From Sulfuritalea sp. (GTDB lineage: Bacteria > Pseudomonadota > Gammaproteobacteria > Burkholderiales > Rhodocyclaceae): a stretch of 64,000 nt of DNA. The position numbers and the translations under genes were made by a program. A model generated the notes under the pieces. It saw only the letters and a list, made by a program, of their open reading frames with translations, did no database searches and had not been told where the DNA came from. Positions 48,764-57,952 of this stretch are shown here, in pieces; the stretch's first letter is position 1; every line of letters begins with the position of its first letter. Location of the stretch: positions 620,001 to 684,000 of the forward strand of contig JALNYT010000002.1 of the NCBI GenBank assembly GCA_023229685.1. The letters are read 5' to 3'.

Positions 48764-49366
48764 ATGCACGCAGTCATCGCAATACCCGTATCCGCGGCAG
48801 CGGCACCGCCGCCGCATTTGCGCAAGATCACGATGGGCGAGCGCATCTACGCCGCCGCTTCGGCAGGCGTTGCCTGGCGTGTTAGGCGGGGCGCCGTGCG
48901 TCTAGACCGCATCACCAGCGCAGGACGCAGCTTCGCCGGCCTCGCCTTGCAAGGCGATGTGATCGGCGCCGAAACTCTCCTGTTCGGGCAATACAGTTTC
49001 GAGGCGTGCGCTATCGGCGACTGCGAACTGGAGCCCTGGCTCACGGCGGAAAAGGCCCCTTCCGGCGAAAGCTTGCTGCAGACGCTGGCCGCCACTGAAC
49101 GTCGGGCGGCCGATGCGCTGGCGCTGCGCGCCGGCGAGGCATTCGAGCGCGTCCGCCAGTTGTGCCTTCTGCTGGCGCGCGCCCGCGACGACGGCCGCTG
49201 GGAAATAGCGATTCCCGGCCTCAAGGACATGGCGGCGATCACCAATCTCACCGAAGCAACCGTTTCCCGTGCCATGAGCCGCCTGCGCCGGATGGGCATG
49301 TTGCAGCGCCAGGATCGCCGCCGCGCCCTCGTGTTCGTCCGTCCCGAAGTAGCCTGCGCCATCTAG
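48764..49366 (+). CDS. Crp/Fnr-like regulator in the copper cluster
   Basis: A 200-residue protein with a shortened cyclic-nucleotide-binding type domain (about residues 20-115) and a winged helix ending LKDMAAITNLTEATVSRAMSRLRRMG. It has two cysteines close together in ACAIGDCELEPW, a possible metal or redox site in place of a nucleotide pocket. GAGGAGCAG before the ATG at 48764 decides the start. Lying between the first DUF2946 gene and the copper chaperone, it is the natural candidate regulator of this group. Confidence 0.8.
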   Translation: MHAVIAIPVSAAAAPPPHLRKITMGERIYAAASAGVAWRVRRGAVRLDRITSAGRSFAGLALQGDVIGAETLLFGQYSFEACAIGDCELEPWLTAEKAPSGESLLQTLAATERRAADALALRAGEAFERVRQLCLLLARARDDGRWEIAIPGLKDMAAITNLTEATVSRAMSRLRRMGMLQRQDRRRALVFVRPEVACAI

Positions 49367-49404
49367 CGTCAAGAATTTTCCCCCACCATTCCCAAGGAGC
49401 CACC

Positions 49405-49869
49405 ATGAAACGCATCACTCTCGCCGCACTGATTTTCGCCGCTCTTCCCGTCATGGCCCAGGTCGCCGTCAAGGACCCCTGGGTGCGCGCCACCGTTCCG
49501 GCGATGAAGGCCACCGGAGCGTTCATGCAAATCACCTCAGCCCAGGACGCGCGCCTGGTTGAAGTCAAGTCCCCGGTCGCCGGCATCATCGAGATCCACG
49601 AGATGGCGATGGAGAAGAACGTCATGAAAATGCGCGCCCTGCCCGACGGCCTTGAGCTGCCGGCAGGCAAGGCGGTCGAACTCAAGTCCGGCGGTTATCA
49701 CGTCATGCTGATGGATCTCAAGCAGCAGATGAAGGAAGGCGACACCGTGCCACTGACGCTGGTGGTCGAAGGCAAGGACAAGAAGCGCAGCACGATCGAG
49801 GTCAAGGCACCGGTAAAGCCGCTGGCCGCCCCCGGTCAGACGGAAGCCGGGCACAAGCACTCCCATTGA
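49405..49869 (+). CDS. PCu(A)C-type periplasmic copper chaperone
   Basis: A 154-residue secreted protein (signal about residues 1-19). The copper(I)-binding set of the family is visible: Met and His residues in EIHEMAMEKNVMKM and YHVMLMDL, spaced as in PCu(A)C proteins, plus a His-rich tail (GHKHSH). It delivers copper to periplasmic targets such as cytochrome oxidase. AAGGAG precedes the ATG at 49405. It is followed by a second DUF2946 gene and the TonB-dependent receptor. Confidence 0.92.
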   Translation: MKRITLAALIFAALPVMAQVAVKDPWVRATVPAMKATGAFMQITSAQDARLVEVKSPVAGIIEIHEMAMEKNVMKMRALPDGLELPAGKAVELKSGGYHVMLMDLKQQMKEGDTVPLTLVVEGKDKKRSTIEVKAPVKPLAAPGQTEAGHKHSH

Positions 49870-49888
49870 TTGATCTGCAGCAACCGCG

Positions 49889-50278
49889 ATGACGCCCGCC
49901 CGCCGCCCTGACCGCCTCACCGCATGGATCGCGATTCTCGCGATCCTCCTGGCGGCGCTCGCGCCGGGCGTGGCGCGTGCCTTGTCTGCGTCGCCGCAAC
50001 AGGCGCTGCCGTGGACCGAGATCTGCACGCTGGGCGGCATCCAGCGTGCAGAGGGCGCTGCGCCGCTGCCCGGTTCGGGGCAGCACGAGGGCGCAATGCT
50101 CAAGCATTGCCTGTTCTGCCTGAATCACGCCAGCCACTTCGCACTGCCGCCCGCTCCGCTTGATGTCGTACCGGCGATCGACGCCAGCGCCGAGTCTTTT
50201 CCGTTTTCCTTCACCGCTCCATCCTCGCGCTTCATTCGCGCTGCGGCCCAGCCGCGCGCGCCGCCTGCCAACTCCTGA
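49889..50278 (+). CDS. DUF2946-family protein (copper cluster, copy 2)
   Basis: A 129-residue protein with an N-terminal signal or anchor (about residues 12-32), EICTLGG and KHCLFCLNHASH, the same Cys/His pattern as the protein at 48285. The two are diverged paralogues in one cluster. It directly precedes the TonB-dependent receptor gene (70 bp). Likely a membrane-tethered copper-binding factor, by association. Confidence 0.75.
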   Translation: MTPARRPDRLTAWIAILAILLAALAPGVARALSASPQQALPWTEICTLGGIQRAEGAAPLPGSGQHEGAMLKHCLFCLNHASHFALPPAPLDVVPAIDASAESFPFSFTAPSSRFIRAAAQPRAPPANS

Positions 50279-50348
50279 TAGTCACGTCGCAGTCTGGCCC
50301 ATGGCATCCGCCAGGGTCCCGCTTACGCCTATTTTTCAGGAGAGTTGC

Positions 50349-52619
50349 ATGAACGCAGGAACCACCACGAAGTTCTTTCTCAAGCCCCTGGCGCTGCTGC
50401 TCGGCGTCGCACCCCTGGCAGTGTTTGGCCAGGAAACCAAGTTCACTCCGGTGGTCGTCACCGCGCCCCGGGCCGAGTCCGATGCGGCGTCGGTGCTCGA
50501 CGCAACGGACCTCGCCGCGCGGCGCCCCGCCACCAGCGATACGGCCGCCCTGCTGCGGGACATTCCCGGCATCAGCCTCTACGGGGCGGGCGGCGTATCG
50601 AGCCTGCCGGCAATCCACGGTCTGGCCGATGATCGCCTGCGCATCAAGGTCGACGGCATGGACCTGATCGCTTCCTGTCCCAATCACATGAATTCGCCAC
50701 TGTCATACATCGATCCGACTCGCGTCGGCAGCGTCAGGGTCTGGGCCGGCATCGCGCCGGTCAGCGTCGGCGGCGACAGCATCGGCGGCACCATCGTGGT
50801 CGACGCGCCGCCGCCCGAATTTGCCGCTGCCGGTGCGGGGCCGCTCTTCAAGGGCGAGTTTGGCGCCTTCTACCGCAGCAACGCCAACGCCAGGGGCGGC
50901 AATCTCGCCGCCACGTATGCCACGGACTCGCTCAACGTCACCTATGCCGTGGCGACCGCCAAGGCGGACGACTACAAGGCCGGCGGGGATTTCAAGACGG
51001 TTACGGCGACCGGCCGTCCGGGCGAATCCCTGGCCAGGGATGTCGTCGGTTCGACGGCCTACGACACGCGCAACCACACCCTGAGCATTGCCTTGAAGGG
51101 CGGCAAACACCTCGTCGAAGCCAGGTTCGGCTACCAGGACATTCCTTACGAGCTGTATCCGAACCAGCGCATGGACATGCTCGGCAATACCGCGCACCGA
51201 TTCAACCTGCGCTACCTCGGTCAACTCGACTGGGGCACGCTCGAAGCGCGCGCCTATACCGAGAAGGTCGATCACTACATGGACTTCGGCAAGGACAAGC
51301 AGTTCGTCTATGGCGGCCCGCCTCCCGCAATAGTTGCTCCCGGCATGCCGATGTACACCGAGGGGAAAACCGAGGGCGCATTTGTCAAGGCGGACATCGA
51401 ATTGACCCAGCAAGACCTGCTGCGCGTCGGCGGCGACTACCAGACATATCGGCTCAACGACTGGTGGCCGCCGTCCCCGTCGTCCCTTGCCGGAATGCAG
51501 AACCCGTTGGGCACGCCGGCCACCACGGGCGGTATGGCGCCCAATACGTTCTGGAACATCAACGGCGGCAAGCGCGACCGGCTGGGCTTTTTCGCCGAAT
51601 GGGAAGCGAAGTGGCACTCGCAGTGGCAGACCTTGCTGGGCGTTCGCGCCGAACAAGTGAAGATGGATACGGGGGCCGTGCAGGGCTACAACGTGCCGAT
51701 GTACGGAGCGGTAGCCGCGCGATTCAACGCACTCGACCGCAAGCGCACCGATAACAACCTCGACTTGACCGCGCTGGCCCGCAACACCCCCGATGCCAAT
51801 CGCACCTACGAATTCGGCTACGCGCAGAAGACCCGCTCGCCAAACCTGTACGAGCGCTACTCCTGGTCGCTCAACGCGATGGCTCTGGAAATGAACAACT
51901 TTGTCGGCGACGGCAACGGCTATCTCGGCAATCCAGACCTGAAGCCCGAAGTGGCGCACAGCTTGAGCTTTACCGGCGACTGGCACAGCGCCGATCATGC
52001 TGCCGAATTCAAGGTGACGCCTTTCTACACGCGTGCCAGCAACTACATCGATGTCGTGCAGTGGAATCGCACCACCAACCTGGCGGCTGCGCCGCTGCTG
52101 ACGCGGCAGTTCGTGGTCCTGAAATACATGAACCAAGCCGCGCGGCTCTACGGTGTCGATATTTCCGGCCGCATGCCGCTGGGCAAGACCGGATATGGCG
52201 ACTGGGGCCTGAAGGGGTTGCTCAATTACACCAATGGCAGGAATCTCGATACTGGCGACGATCTGTTCAACATCATGCCCCTCAACGCCAAGCTCACGCT
52301 CACGCACAAGTTCGGCGGCTGGGACAACGCCATCGAAGTCGTCGGCGTCGAGGCGAAGGACAAGCTTGCCGACGCGCGCAACGAAATCAGGACGGCGGGC
52401 TACGGCCTCGTCAATCTGCGTGCCAGCTATTCGTGGCAGCAGGCGCGCATCGATTTCGGCGTCGAGAACCTGTTCGACAAGCTCTACTACCTGCCGCTCG
52501 GCGGCGCCTATACCGGGCAAGGTTCGACAATGACCCTCAATACCGCGACCATGCCCTGGGGTGTCGCCGTCGCCGGTCCCGGCCGCTCGCTCTATGCCGG
52601 CGTCAGCTTCAAGTTCTGA
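50349..52619 (+). CDS. TonB-dependent copper receptor (OprC/NosA type)
   Basis: A 756-residue outer-membrane receptor. After a signal peptide (~residues 1-27) a TonB box-like stretch (FTPVVVTAPR) leads into the plug domain, which contains SCPNHMNSPLSYIDP, the methionine/cysteine segment typical of TonB-dependent copper receptors, and a barrel ending in YAGVSFKF. It imports copper using energy from TonB-ExbBD encoded next. CAGGAGAG precedes the ATG at 50349. Copper supply would serve cytochrome oxidases or nitrous oxide reductase; the latter is not in the window. Confidence 0.9.
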   Translation: MNAGTTTKFFLKPLALLLGVAPLAVFGQETKFTPVVVTAPRAESDAASVLDATDLAARRPATSDTAALLRDIPGISLYGAGGVSSLPAIHGLADDRLRIKVDGMDLIASCPNHMNSPLSYIDPTRVGSVRVWAGIAPVSVGGDSIGGTIVVDAPPPEFAAAGAGPLFKGEFGAFYRSNANARGGNLAATYATDSLNVTYAVATAKADDYKAGGDFKTVTATGRPGESLARDVVGSTAYDTRNHTLSIALKGGKHLVEARFGYQDIPYELYPNQRMDMLGNTAHRFNLRYLGQLDWGTLEARAYTEKVDHYMDFGKDKQFVYGGPPPAIVAPGMPMYTEGKTEGAFVKADIELTQQDLLRVGGDYQTYRLNDWWPPSPSSLAGMQNPLGTPATTGGMAPNTFWNINGGKRDRLGFFAEWEAKWHSQWQTLLGVRAEQVKMDTGAVQGYNVPMYGAVAARFNALDRKRTDNNLDLTALARNTPDANRTYEFGYAQKTRSPNLYERYSWSLNAMALEMNNFVGDGNGYLGNPDLKPEVAHSLSFTGDWHSADHAAEFKVTPFYTRASNYIDVVQWNRTTNLAAAPLLTRQFVVLKYMNQAARLYGVDISGRMPLGKTGYGDWGLKGLLNYTNGRNLDTGDDLFNIMPLNAKLTLTHKFGGWDNAIEVVGVEAKDKLADARNEIRTAGYGLVNLRASYSWQQARIDFGVENLFDKLYYLPLGGAYTGQGSTMTLNTATMPWGVAVAGPGRSLYAGVSFKF

Positions 52620-52626
52620 GCCTGCC

Positions 52627-53253
52627 GTGAGGGATGACGCCTTTCGGGCGCGACGCGTCAATGCCGCGGGGCTGGCGCTTGTGCTGGCCCTGCACGCGCT
52701 TGCCGCCGGCTGGTTGTGGAGCCAGCGCCCGATGCCGCCGACGGCGGAGGCGGCGGCTCTGTTCGTCGATTTCATCGCGCCGCCAGCGGTCGAGGCGAAT
52801 GAGCGGCCGAAGCCGGCTCCGCGCAACAGGCGCGCGCCGGGAAAAATGGCGCCGCGGCTCCTGGCGGTCGAGGCCGCCACGACTTCGGCCGCGGAAATCG
52901 CCGCCCCGCCAGCGCCGACTCCCGTCGTCGCCGTTCCGGTCGAGCCCAAGCCAACCGGGCCGGTCACGCTGAACGCAGAGCTCGCGGTGTCCTGCACGGA
53001 ACGTATGCCGCCGGCCTACCCGTCGCTGTCCCGCCGTTACAGCGAGGAGGGCACCGTGGCCTTGCGCGTCGAACTGGACGAACAAGGCCTGGTGGCGACG
53101 GCGCGGGTGGCGAGCGGCAGCGGCCACTCCCGCCTCGACTCGGCCGCCCTCACGGCGGTGCGCGCCTGGCGCTGTACTCCGGCACAGCGCGATGGCCAGC
53201 CGGTGCGCGCCGTCGCCCTGCAAGCCTTCCAATTCATCCTGCAAGGACACTGA
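52627..53253 (+). CDS. tonB: TonB-family energy transducer
   Basis: A 208-residue protein with a single N-terminal span (about residues 12-30), a proline-rich periplasmic linker, and a TonB C-terminal domain with PPAYPSLSRRYSEEGTVALRV and the final VRAWRCTPAQRDGQP. The GTG start at 52627 follows the receptor stop by 7 bp. Part of the proline-rich linker (AAPPAPTP) is encoded by repeat copy 10. It is dedicated by position to the copper receptor. Confidence 0.93.
   Translation: MRDDAFRARRVNAAGLALVLALHALAAGWLWSQRPMPPTAEAAALFVDFIAPPAVEANERPKPAPRNRRAPGKMAPRLLAVEAATTSAAEIAAPPAPTPVVAVPVEPKPTGPVTLNAELAVSCTERMPPAYPSLSRRYSEEGTVALRVELDEQGLVATARVASGSGHSRLDSAALTAVRAWRCTPAQRDGQPVRAVALQAFQFILQGH
52899..52923 (+). 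repeat. Dispersed 25-bp repeat, copy 10 (inside tonB)
   Basis: Five mismatches to the reference, but GCCAGCGCCGACTC is intact; encodes part of the proline-rich linker. Confidence 0.55.
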
Positions 53254-53256
53254 ACC

Positions 53257-53979
53257 ATGGAATCCGCCGCATTGAACCATCTGGGCTTCGCCCATTTCCT
53301 CAGCCAGACCGACGGCGTCGGCAAGGCGGTACTCGGCACGCTTCTGCTGCTCTCGGTAGCGAGCTGGTACCTGATCGTCACCCGCGCGATTGCCAACACC
53401 CTGGCGCAAAAGCGCGCGGCGCTGTTCCTCGCCGATTTCTGGGACGCACCTTCATTACAGGACGCCAGCAGCGCGCTGGCGGCGCAGCCGGTCGACAATG
53501 CGTTCACTGAACTGGCGCAACAGGCCCTGCAGGCCGCCTGCGACAGCGAGGCGCACGCGCCCCATAGGCTGGCGGCCGCGGGCGGACTCGGCGAATTCCT
53601 GACACGCGTGCTGCGCAATGGCATCGACCAGGAGGCGGCGCGCGTCGAGCACGGCCTCACGGTGCTGGCTTCGGCCGGCTCGGCGGCGCCCTATGTCGGC
53701 CTGTTCGGCACGGTGTGGGGCATCTACCATGCGCTGGTACAGATCGGCCTGTCCGGCCAGGGCACTCTGGACAAGGTCGCCGGTCCGGTCGGCGAGGCGC
53801 TGATCATGACTGCGCTGGGCCTGGCGGTGGCGATTCCCGCGGTGCTGGCCTACAACGCCTTCAACCGCCGCAACCGCATGTGGCTGGCGCGGCTCGATGC
53901 CTTCGCCCACGACCTTTATGTATTGAGCACCGTCGGCTCGATCAGGTCCGCCGGTCCGCGCGCGGGAGACCTGCGATGA
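53257..53979 (+). CDS. exbB: ExbB/TolQ/MotA-family proton channel protein
   Basis: A 240-residue protein with three spans (about residues 27-47, 128-152 and 170-195), and the family segment GLFGTVWGIYHALV in the second. With ExbD it converts proton flow into TonB movement. It is preceded by tonB with three bases between and overlaps exbD (ATGA). Order and size are typical. Confidence 0.94.
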   Translation: MESAALNHLGFAHFLSQTDGVGKAVLGTLLLLSVASWYLIVTRAIANTLAQKRAALFLADFWDAPSLQDASSALAAQPVDNAFTELAQQALQAACDSEAHAPHRLAAAGGLGEFLTRVLRNGIDQEAARVEHGLTVLASAGSAAPYVGLFGTVWGIYHALVQIGLSGQGTLDKVAGPVGEALIMTALGLAVAIPAVLAYNAFNRRNRMWLARLDAFAHDLYVLSTVGSIRSAGPRAGDLR

Positions 53980-54398
53980 CAATCGGCAGTTTCAATGGGC
54001 GCAGCCATCAAGCCCCGATGGCGGACATGAACGTGGTGCCGCTGGTGGACGTGATGCTGGTGTTGCTGGTGATCTTCATCGTCACCGCGCCGCTCTTGAC
54101 GCACTCGGTCAAGATCGACCTGCCCAAGGCATCGAGCAGCGCCAACATCACCAAGCCCGAACACATCGAGTTCGGCATTCGCGAGGATGGTGAACTGTTC
54201 TGGAACGGCGAGAAGCTTGCTTCAAGCGATCTCGGGCCGCGCTTTGCCGCCGCAGCGCAGCAGCAGCCGCAACCCGAACTGCATATCCGCGCCGACCGCA
54301 ATGCGCGCTACGAGAGCGTGGCCCTGACCATGAGCGCGGCGGCGAAGGCCGGATTGACGCGGATCGGCTTCGTCACCGACCCGGCACCTGCTTCCTGA
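53976..54398 (+). CDS. exbD: ExbD/TolR-family protein
   Basis: A 140-residue protein with one span (about residues 22-42) that contains the essential aspartate in PLVDVMLVLLVIF, and a periplasmic domain ending in SAAAKAGLTRIGFVT. It completes the TonB-ExbBD motor. It starts by overlap with exbB and ends two bases from the convergent yicC stop, leaving no room for a separate terminator. Confidence 0.95.
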   Translation: MTIGSFNGRSHQAPMADMNVVPLVDVMLVLLVIFIVTAPLLTHSVKIDLPKASSSANITKPEHIEFGIREDGELFWNGEKLASSDLGPRFAAAAQQQPQPELHIRADRNARYESVALTMSAAAKAGLTRIGFVTDPAPAS

Positions 54399-54400
54399 CG

Positions 54401-55276
54401 CTATTCCAGGTTTTGCACCTGTTCGCGCGACTGCTCGATCAGCAGTTTGAGTTCGAGCGCGATGGCGGTGACTTCGCCCGAGACCGACTTGGAGGACAGG
54501 GTATTGGCCTCGCGATTGAGTTCCTGCATCAGGAAATCCAGCCGTTTGCCCACCGCGCCGCCCTTCTTCAGGACGCGCTCGAGTTCGTCCAGGTGGGTGA
54601 CGAGCCGGGCGATTTCCTCGGCGACGTCTATTTTGGCGGCAAAGACTCCCACTTCCTGGCGGATGCGCTCCTCGTCCAGGTTCGCCACGGCCTCGCGCAG
54701 TTTTGTCGCCAGGCGCTCGCGGTAGGCCGCCAGCGCTGCGGGCAACAGGGGTTCGACGGCGCGGACCTGCTCGCGCATGCGGGCGGCGCGGTCACGCAGC
54801 ACGTCGGCCAGCTTGGCGCCTTCGCGTTCGCGGGTCGCAACAAAATCATCAAGCAGTCCGGCGAACAGGTCCTGCGCAACGGTCTGCAGCTGTTCCGTGG
54901 TGAGCGAATCGTCGCCCAGCACGCCGGGCCAGCGCAGCACTTCGGCCACCGACAGGGGCGCGGCCTGCGGCAGGACACTGCGCACGGCATCGTCGAGTTG
55001 GCCTAGTTCGGCCAGCAGTGCCGGATTGGGCGCCCGCTCGCGGGCCGCGGCGCCCTGCGCCGGTTGCGCCTGCAAATAGCCGCGACATTCGATTTTGCCG
55101 CGCCCGATACGTACGGTGATTTTTTCGCGCAGCGGCATTTCAAGGAAGCGCAGGTCTTCGCTGAGTCGAAAGCCGATGTCGAGGTAGCGCGAATTGACGC
55201 TCTTGATTTCGAGGTTCATCACTGCACTGCCGAGGTCGCGGCTGGCAGAGGCATATCCGGTCATGCTGTAGATCAT
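54401..55276 (-). CDS. yicC: YicC-family endoribonuclease-like protein
   Basis: A 291-residue cytoplasmic protein beginning MIYSMTGYASASRDLG, with the YicC N-terminal domain and the C-terminal DUF1732 part (KRLDFLMQELNREANTLSSKS). YicC proteins have been linked to RNA cleavage and turnover. It is often found near gmk and rph; here rph lies in the same neighbourhood on the other strand. It is divergent from the Ser/Thr kinase gene. Confidence 0.93.
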   Translation of the reverse strand: MIYSMTGYASASRDLGSAVMNLEIKSVNSRYLDIGFRLSEDLRFLEMPLREKITVRIGRGKIECRGYLQAQPAQGAAARERAPNPALLAELGQLDDAVRSVLPQAAPLSVAEVLRWPGVLGDDSLTTEQLQTVAQDLFAGLLDDFVATREREGAKLADVLRDRAARMREQVRAVEPLLPAALAAYRERLATKLREAVANLDEERIRQEVGVFAAKIDVAEEIARLVTHLDELERVLKKGGAVGKRLDFLMQELNREANTLSSKSVSGEVTAIALELKLLIEQSREQVQNLE

Positions 55277-55342
55277 GGTGTGGAGGGTCTCCGCTGCTGT
55301 CGCCCGGGCGCCGTAAGCAAAGCAGTTGTTTACAGTCGGCGG

Positions 55343-56329
55343 GTGAACAAGGAAAATCAGCGCAGTATATCAACCCGTCAGCGCTTCCCATATCCTTTGG
55401 TCTCCCAAAACAACCACGCCCTGCCACCCGGCTACGAACTAGAAGGCTATCGCATCGAGCGACAGCTTTCGGTCGGCGGCTTTTCGATCGTTTATCTCGC
55501 GCACGATGCGGCGGGGACGCCGGTGGCGATCAAGGAATACCTGCCCAATGCACTGGCGCTGCGCGGCGAAGGTCAAATCACGCCGACGATTCCGCCCGAA
55601 TACCAGGCGGATTTCAATCACGGTCTGAAGTTGTTCTTCGAGGAGGGGCGCGCGCTCACCGGCCTCGATCATCCGAACGTGGTGCGCGTGCTGAATTTCT
55701 TCCGCGCCAACGAAACCGTCTATCTGGTGATGCGCTACGAAGTCGGCCGTACCTTGCGCGATCACATCCGTCAGCATCGCGGCAAGCTGGACGAGGCATT
55801 TCTGCGCAGCATGTTCAGCGGCGTGCTCGATGGCCTCGGTGAAGTGCACGGCTGCGGTCTGCTGCATCTGGACATCAAGCCGGCCAACATCTGGCTGCGT
55901 ACCGACGGCAGCCCGGTGCTGCTCGACTTCGGCGCCGCGCGCTATGCCATGGATATCGGCCCGCCCGAACCACGGGCGATGTACACGCCGGGCTATGCGG
56001 CGCCCGAGCAGTATCACGGCAAGTTCACGCTGGGGCCGTGGACCGATATCTACGCGGTCGGCGCCTGCATGTACGCGGCCTTGGCCGGCTCCGCGCCGCA
56101 GGCGGCCGACGAGCGCATGGTCGATGATCAACTGCTGCCGGCGCGGCAACGCTGGGGTTCCGACTATTCGCCGCGCCTGCTGGCGACCATCGACGAATGC
56201 CTGCGCCTTGAGCCGACGCGGCGGCCGCAGCACGCCCGCGCCCTGCAGGCTTCCCTCAACGCCGATCAGCCAGGGGACAAGGCGCCGGGGACATGGCTGT
56301 CGCGCCTCGGTCTGCGTGGCTGGAAATGA
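55343..56329 (+). CDS. Serine/threonine protein kinase (Hanks type)
   Basis: A 328-residue cytoplasmic kinase: glycine loop region LSVGGFSIVYLAHD, lysine in VAIKEYLP, catalytic loop LHLDIKPANIW, DFGAAR in place of DFG-x-A, and APEQY of the activation segment. No membrane span or extracellular sensor is attached. The GTG at 55343 is chosen to give a complete N-lobe; other starts are possible. It is coupled by overlap to a PP2C phosphatase that probably reverses its action. Substrates are unknown. Confidence 0.9.
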   Translation: MNKENQRSISTRQRFPYPLVSQNNHALPPGYELEGYRIERQLSVGGFSIVYLAHDAAGTPVAIKEYLPNALALRGEGQITPTIPPEYQADFNHGLKLFFEEGRALTGLDHPNVVRVLNFFRANETVYLVMRYEVGRTLRDHIRQHRGKLDEAFLRSMFSGVLDGLGEVHGCGLLHLDIKPANIWLRTDGSPVLLDFGAARYAMDIGPPEPRAMYTPGYAAPEQYHGKFTLGPWTDIYAVGACMYAALAGSAPQAADERMVDDQLLPARQRWGSDYSPRLLATIDECLRLEPTRRPQHARALQASLNADQPGDKAPGTWLSRLGLRGWK

Positions 56330-57213
56330 ACTACACCATTGCCCAGGAAAGTCGCATCGGCGGTCGCCAGATCAACCAGGATCGGGTTGCCTGGCTGTCC
56401 ACCGCAGACGCCGTGCTGATGGTGGTGGCCGATGGTATGGGCGGCCATTTGCAAGGCGAAGTCGCGGCACAGATTGTCATCGATACCCTGACCGAGCGTT
56501 TTCGCGCCGAAGCGAAGACGCGCCTCGCCGATCCGGCGCGTTTTCTTGCCGCGACGCTGCAGCAGGCGCACGAGACCATCGTCCGCTACGCCACCGAGTG
56601 CCGCATCCCCTCTCACGCCGCGCCGCGCACCACCTGCATCGCTTGCGTGGTGCAGGACGGCAAGGCCGTCTGGGCGCATGCCGGCGATTCGCGCCTGTAC
56701 CTGATCCACCGCCTGGCCGAAGGTCCGGCCCGTGTCGCCCAAACCCGCGATCACAGCATTGTCCAGCGCATGATCGACGCCGGCAGCCTCAGCCCTGCCG
56801 ACGCTGCCACCCATCCGCTGCGCAACCGCGTCTTCAGCTGTCTGGGCGGTGATGAAGCGCCGCAGATCGAAGTTTCGGGCGCGATACCGCTGCACGATGG
56901 CGACCTGATCGCGCTGTGCACCGATGGCGCCTGGTCGCCTCTGGGCGAGACGCTGGTGACCGAGCTCGGGCGTGCGCCGGTCACTCGCACGGTGCCGCAT
57001 CTGCTCGACGCCGCCGAGCAGGCGGCCGGTCCCGGGGCCGATAACCTGACCCTGATCGCAATGCGCTGGGAGGCACCCGCTGCGGTTGCCGAGGCCCCGA
57101 CCTTCTGCGACACCTACATTGGCCAGGCGCCCCTCAGCGACGAGGAAATCGACCGCGCCATCACCGAGATACGTCGCCGCATTCCGCATAAAGCCAATGG
57201 AGCATCTTCATGA
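56326..57213 (+). CDS. PP2C-family protein phosphatase
   Basis: A 295-residue metal-dependent Ser/Thr phosphatase with the PPM motifs GGRQINQDR, VVADGMGGH, HAGDSRLYLI and GADNLTLIA, which carry the metal-binding aspartates. The ATG at 56326 overlaps the kinase stop; an upstream in-frame ATG at 56293 lies inside the kinase gene. Kinase and phosphatase form a reversible phosphorylation pair. It overlaps rph by four bases. Confidence 0.92.
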   Translation: MNYTIAQESRIGGRQINQDRVAWLSTADAVLMVVADGMGGHLQGEVAAQIVIDTLTERFRAEAKTRLADPARFLAATLQQAHETIVRYATECRIPSHAAPRTTCIACVVQDGKAVWAHAGDSRLYLIHRLAEGPARVAQTRDHSIVQRMIDAGSLSPADAATHPLRNRVFSCLGGDEAPQIEVSGAIPLHDGDLIALCTDGAWSPLGETLVTELGRAPVTRTVPHLLDAAEQAAGPGADNLTLIAMRWEAPAAVAEAPTFCDTYIGQAPLSDEEIDRAITEIRRRIPHKANGASS

Positions 57214-57938
57214 CCCCCCCGCCGCAACGCATCGACCGCACAGCCACCCAGTTGCGCAGTCTCAAGATCACCCGCAACTACACTTGCCACGCGGAAGGCA
57301 GCGTGCTGGTCGAGTTCGGCGCCACCAAGGTGTTGTGTACCGCCAGCGTCGAGGAAACGGTACCTGCCTTTCTGCGCGGCAAGGGCGCCGGCTGGGTCAC
57401 CGCCGAATACGGCATGCTGCCCCGTGCCACCAATACGCGCACGGCGCGCGAAGCGGCGAAGGGCAAACAGTCCGGCCGTACCCAGGAAATCCAGCGCCTG
57501 ATCGGCCGCTCCCTGCGCGCGGTCACCGACATGGCGGCGCTCGGCGAACGCCAGATCACGCTCGATTGCGACGTGCTGCAGGCTGACGGCGGCACGCGCT
57601 GCGCGTCGATCACCGGCGCCTGTGTGGCCCTGCACGACGCCCTGTCCACGCTGGTCGCCGGCGGCAAGCTGGCCAGCCATCCGATGCGCGAACTGGTCGG
57701 CGCCGTCTCGGTCGGCATCGTCGACGGCATTCCGGTGCTCGATCTCGACTACGCAGAGGATTCGACCTGCGATACCGACATGAACGTGGTGATGACCGCC
57801 GGCGGCGGCATCATCGAAGTGCAGGGCACGGCGGAAGGCCCCCCCTTCTCGCGCGCGGAACTCGATACGCTGCTGGAGCTCGCCGCGGCCGGCATCGGCG
57901 ACATCGTCAGGGCGCAGGAACTCGCGTTGACCCAATGA
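57210..57938 (+). CDS. rph: Ribonuclease PH
   Basis: A 242-residue phosphorolytic 3'-5' exoribonuclease that trims tRNA ends. GWVTAEYGMLPRATNTR and LDLDYAEDSTCDTDMNVVM carry the phosphate- and metal-binding residues of the family. It starts by overlap with the phosphatase gene and is followed, after a palindromic repeat, by rdgB and hemW, a common gene order in betaproteobacteria. Confidence 0.97.
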   Translation: MTPPPQRIDRTATQLRSLKITRNYTCHAEGSVLVEFGATKVLCTASVEETVPAFLRGKGAGWVTAEYGMLPRATNTRTAREAAKGKQSGRTQEIQRLIGRSLRAVTDMAALGERQITLDCDVLQADGGTRCASITGACVALHDALSTLVAGGKLASHPMRELVGAVSVGIVDGIPVLDLDYAEDSTCDTDMNVVMTAGGGIIEVQGTAEGPPFSRAELDTLLELAAAGIGDIVRAQELALTQ

Positions 57939-57952
57939 AAACCGGACTTCTT

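Noticed and set aside
50170..50190. A thirteenth copy of the 25-bp repeat in the second DUF2946 gene
   Set aside because: Only the core resembles it (GCCAGCGCCGAGTCTT), with a change inside the otherwise invariant CCGACT.
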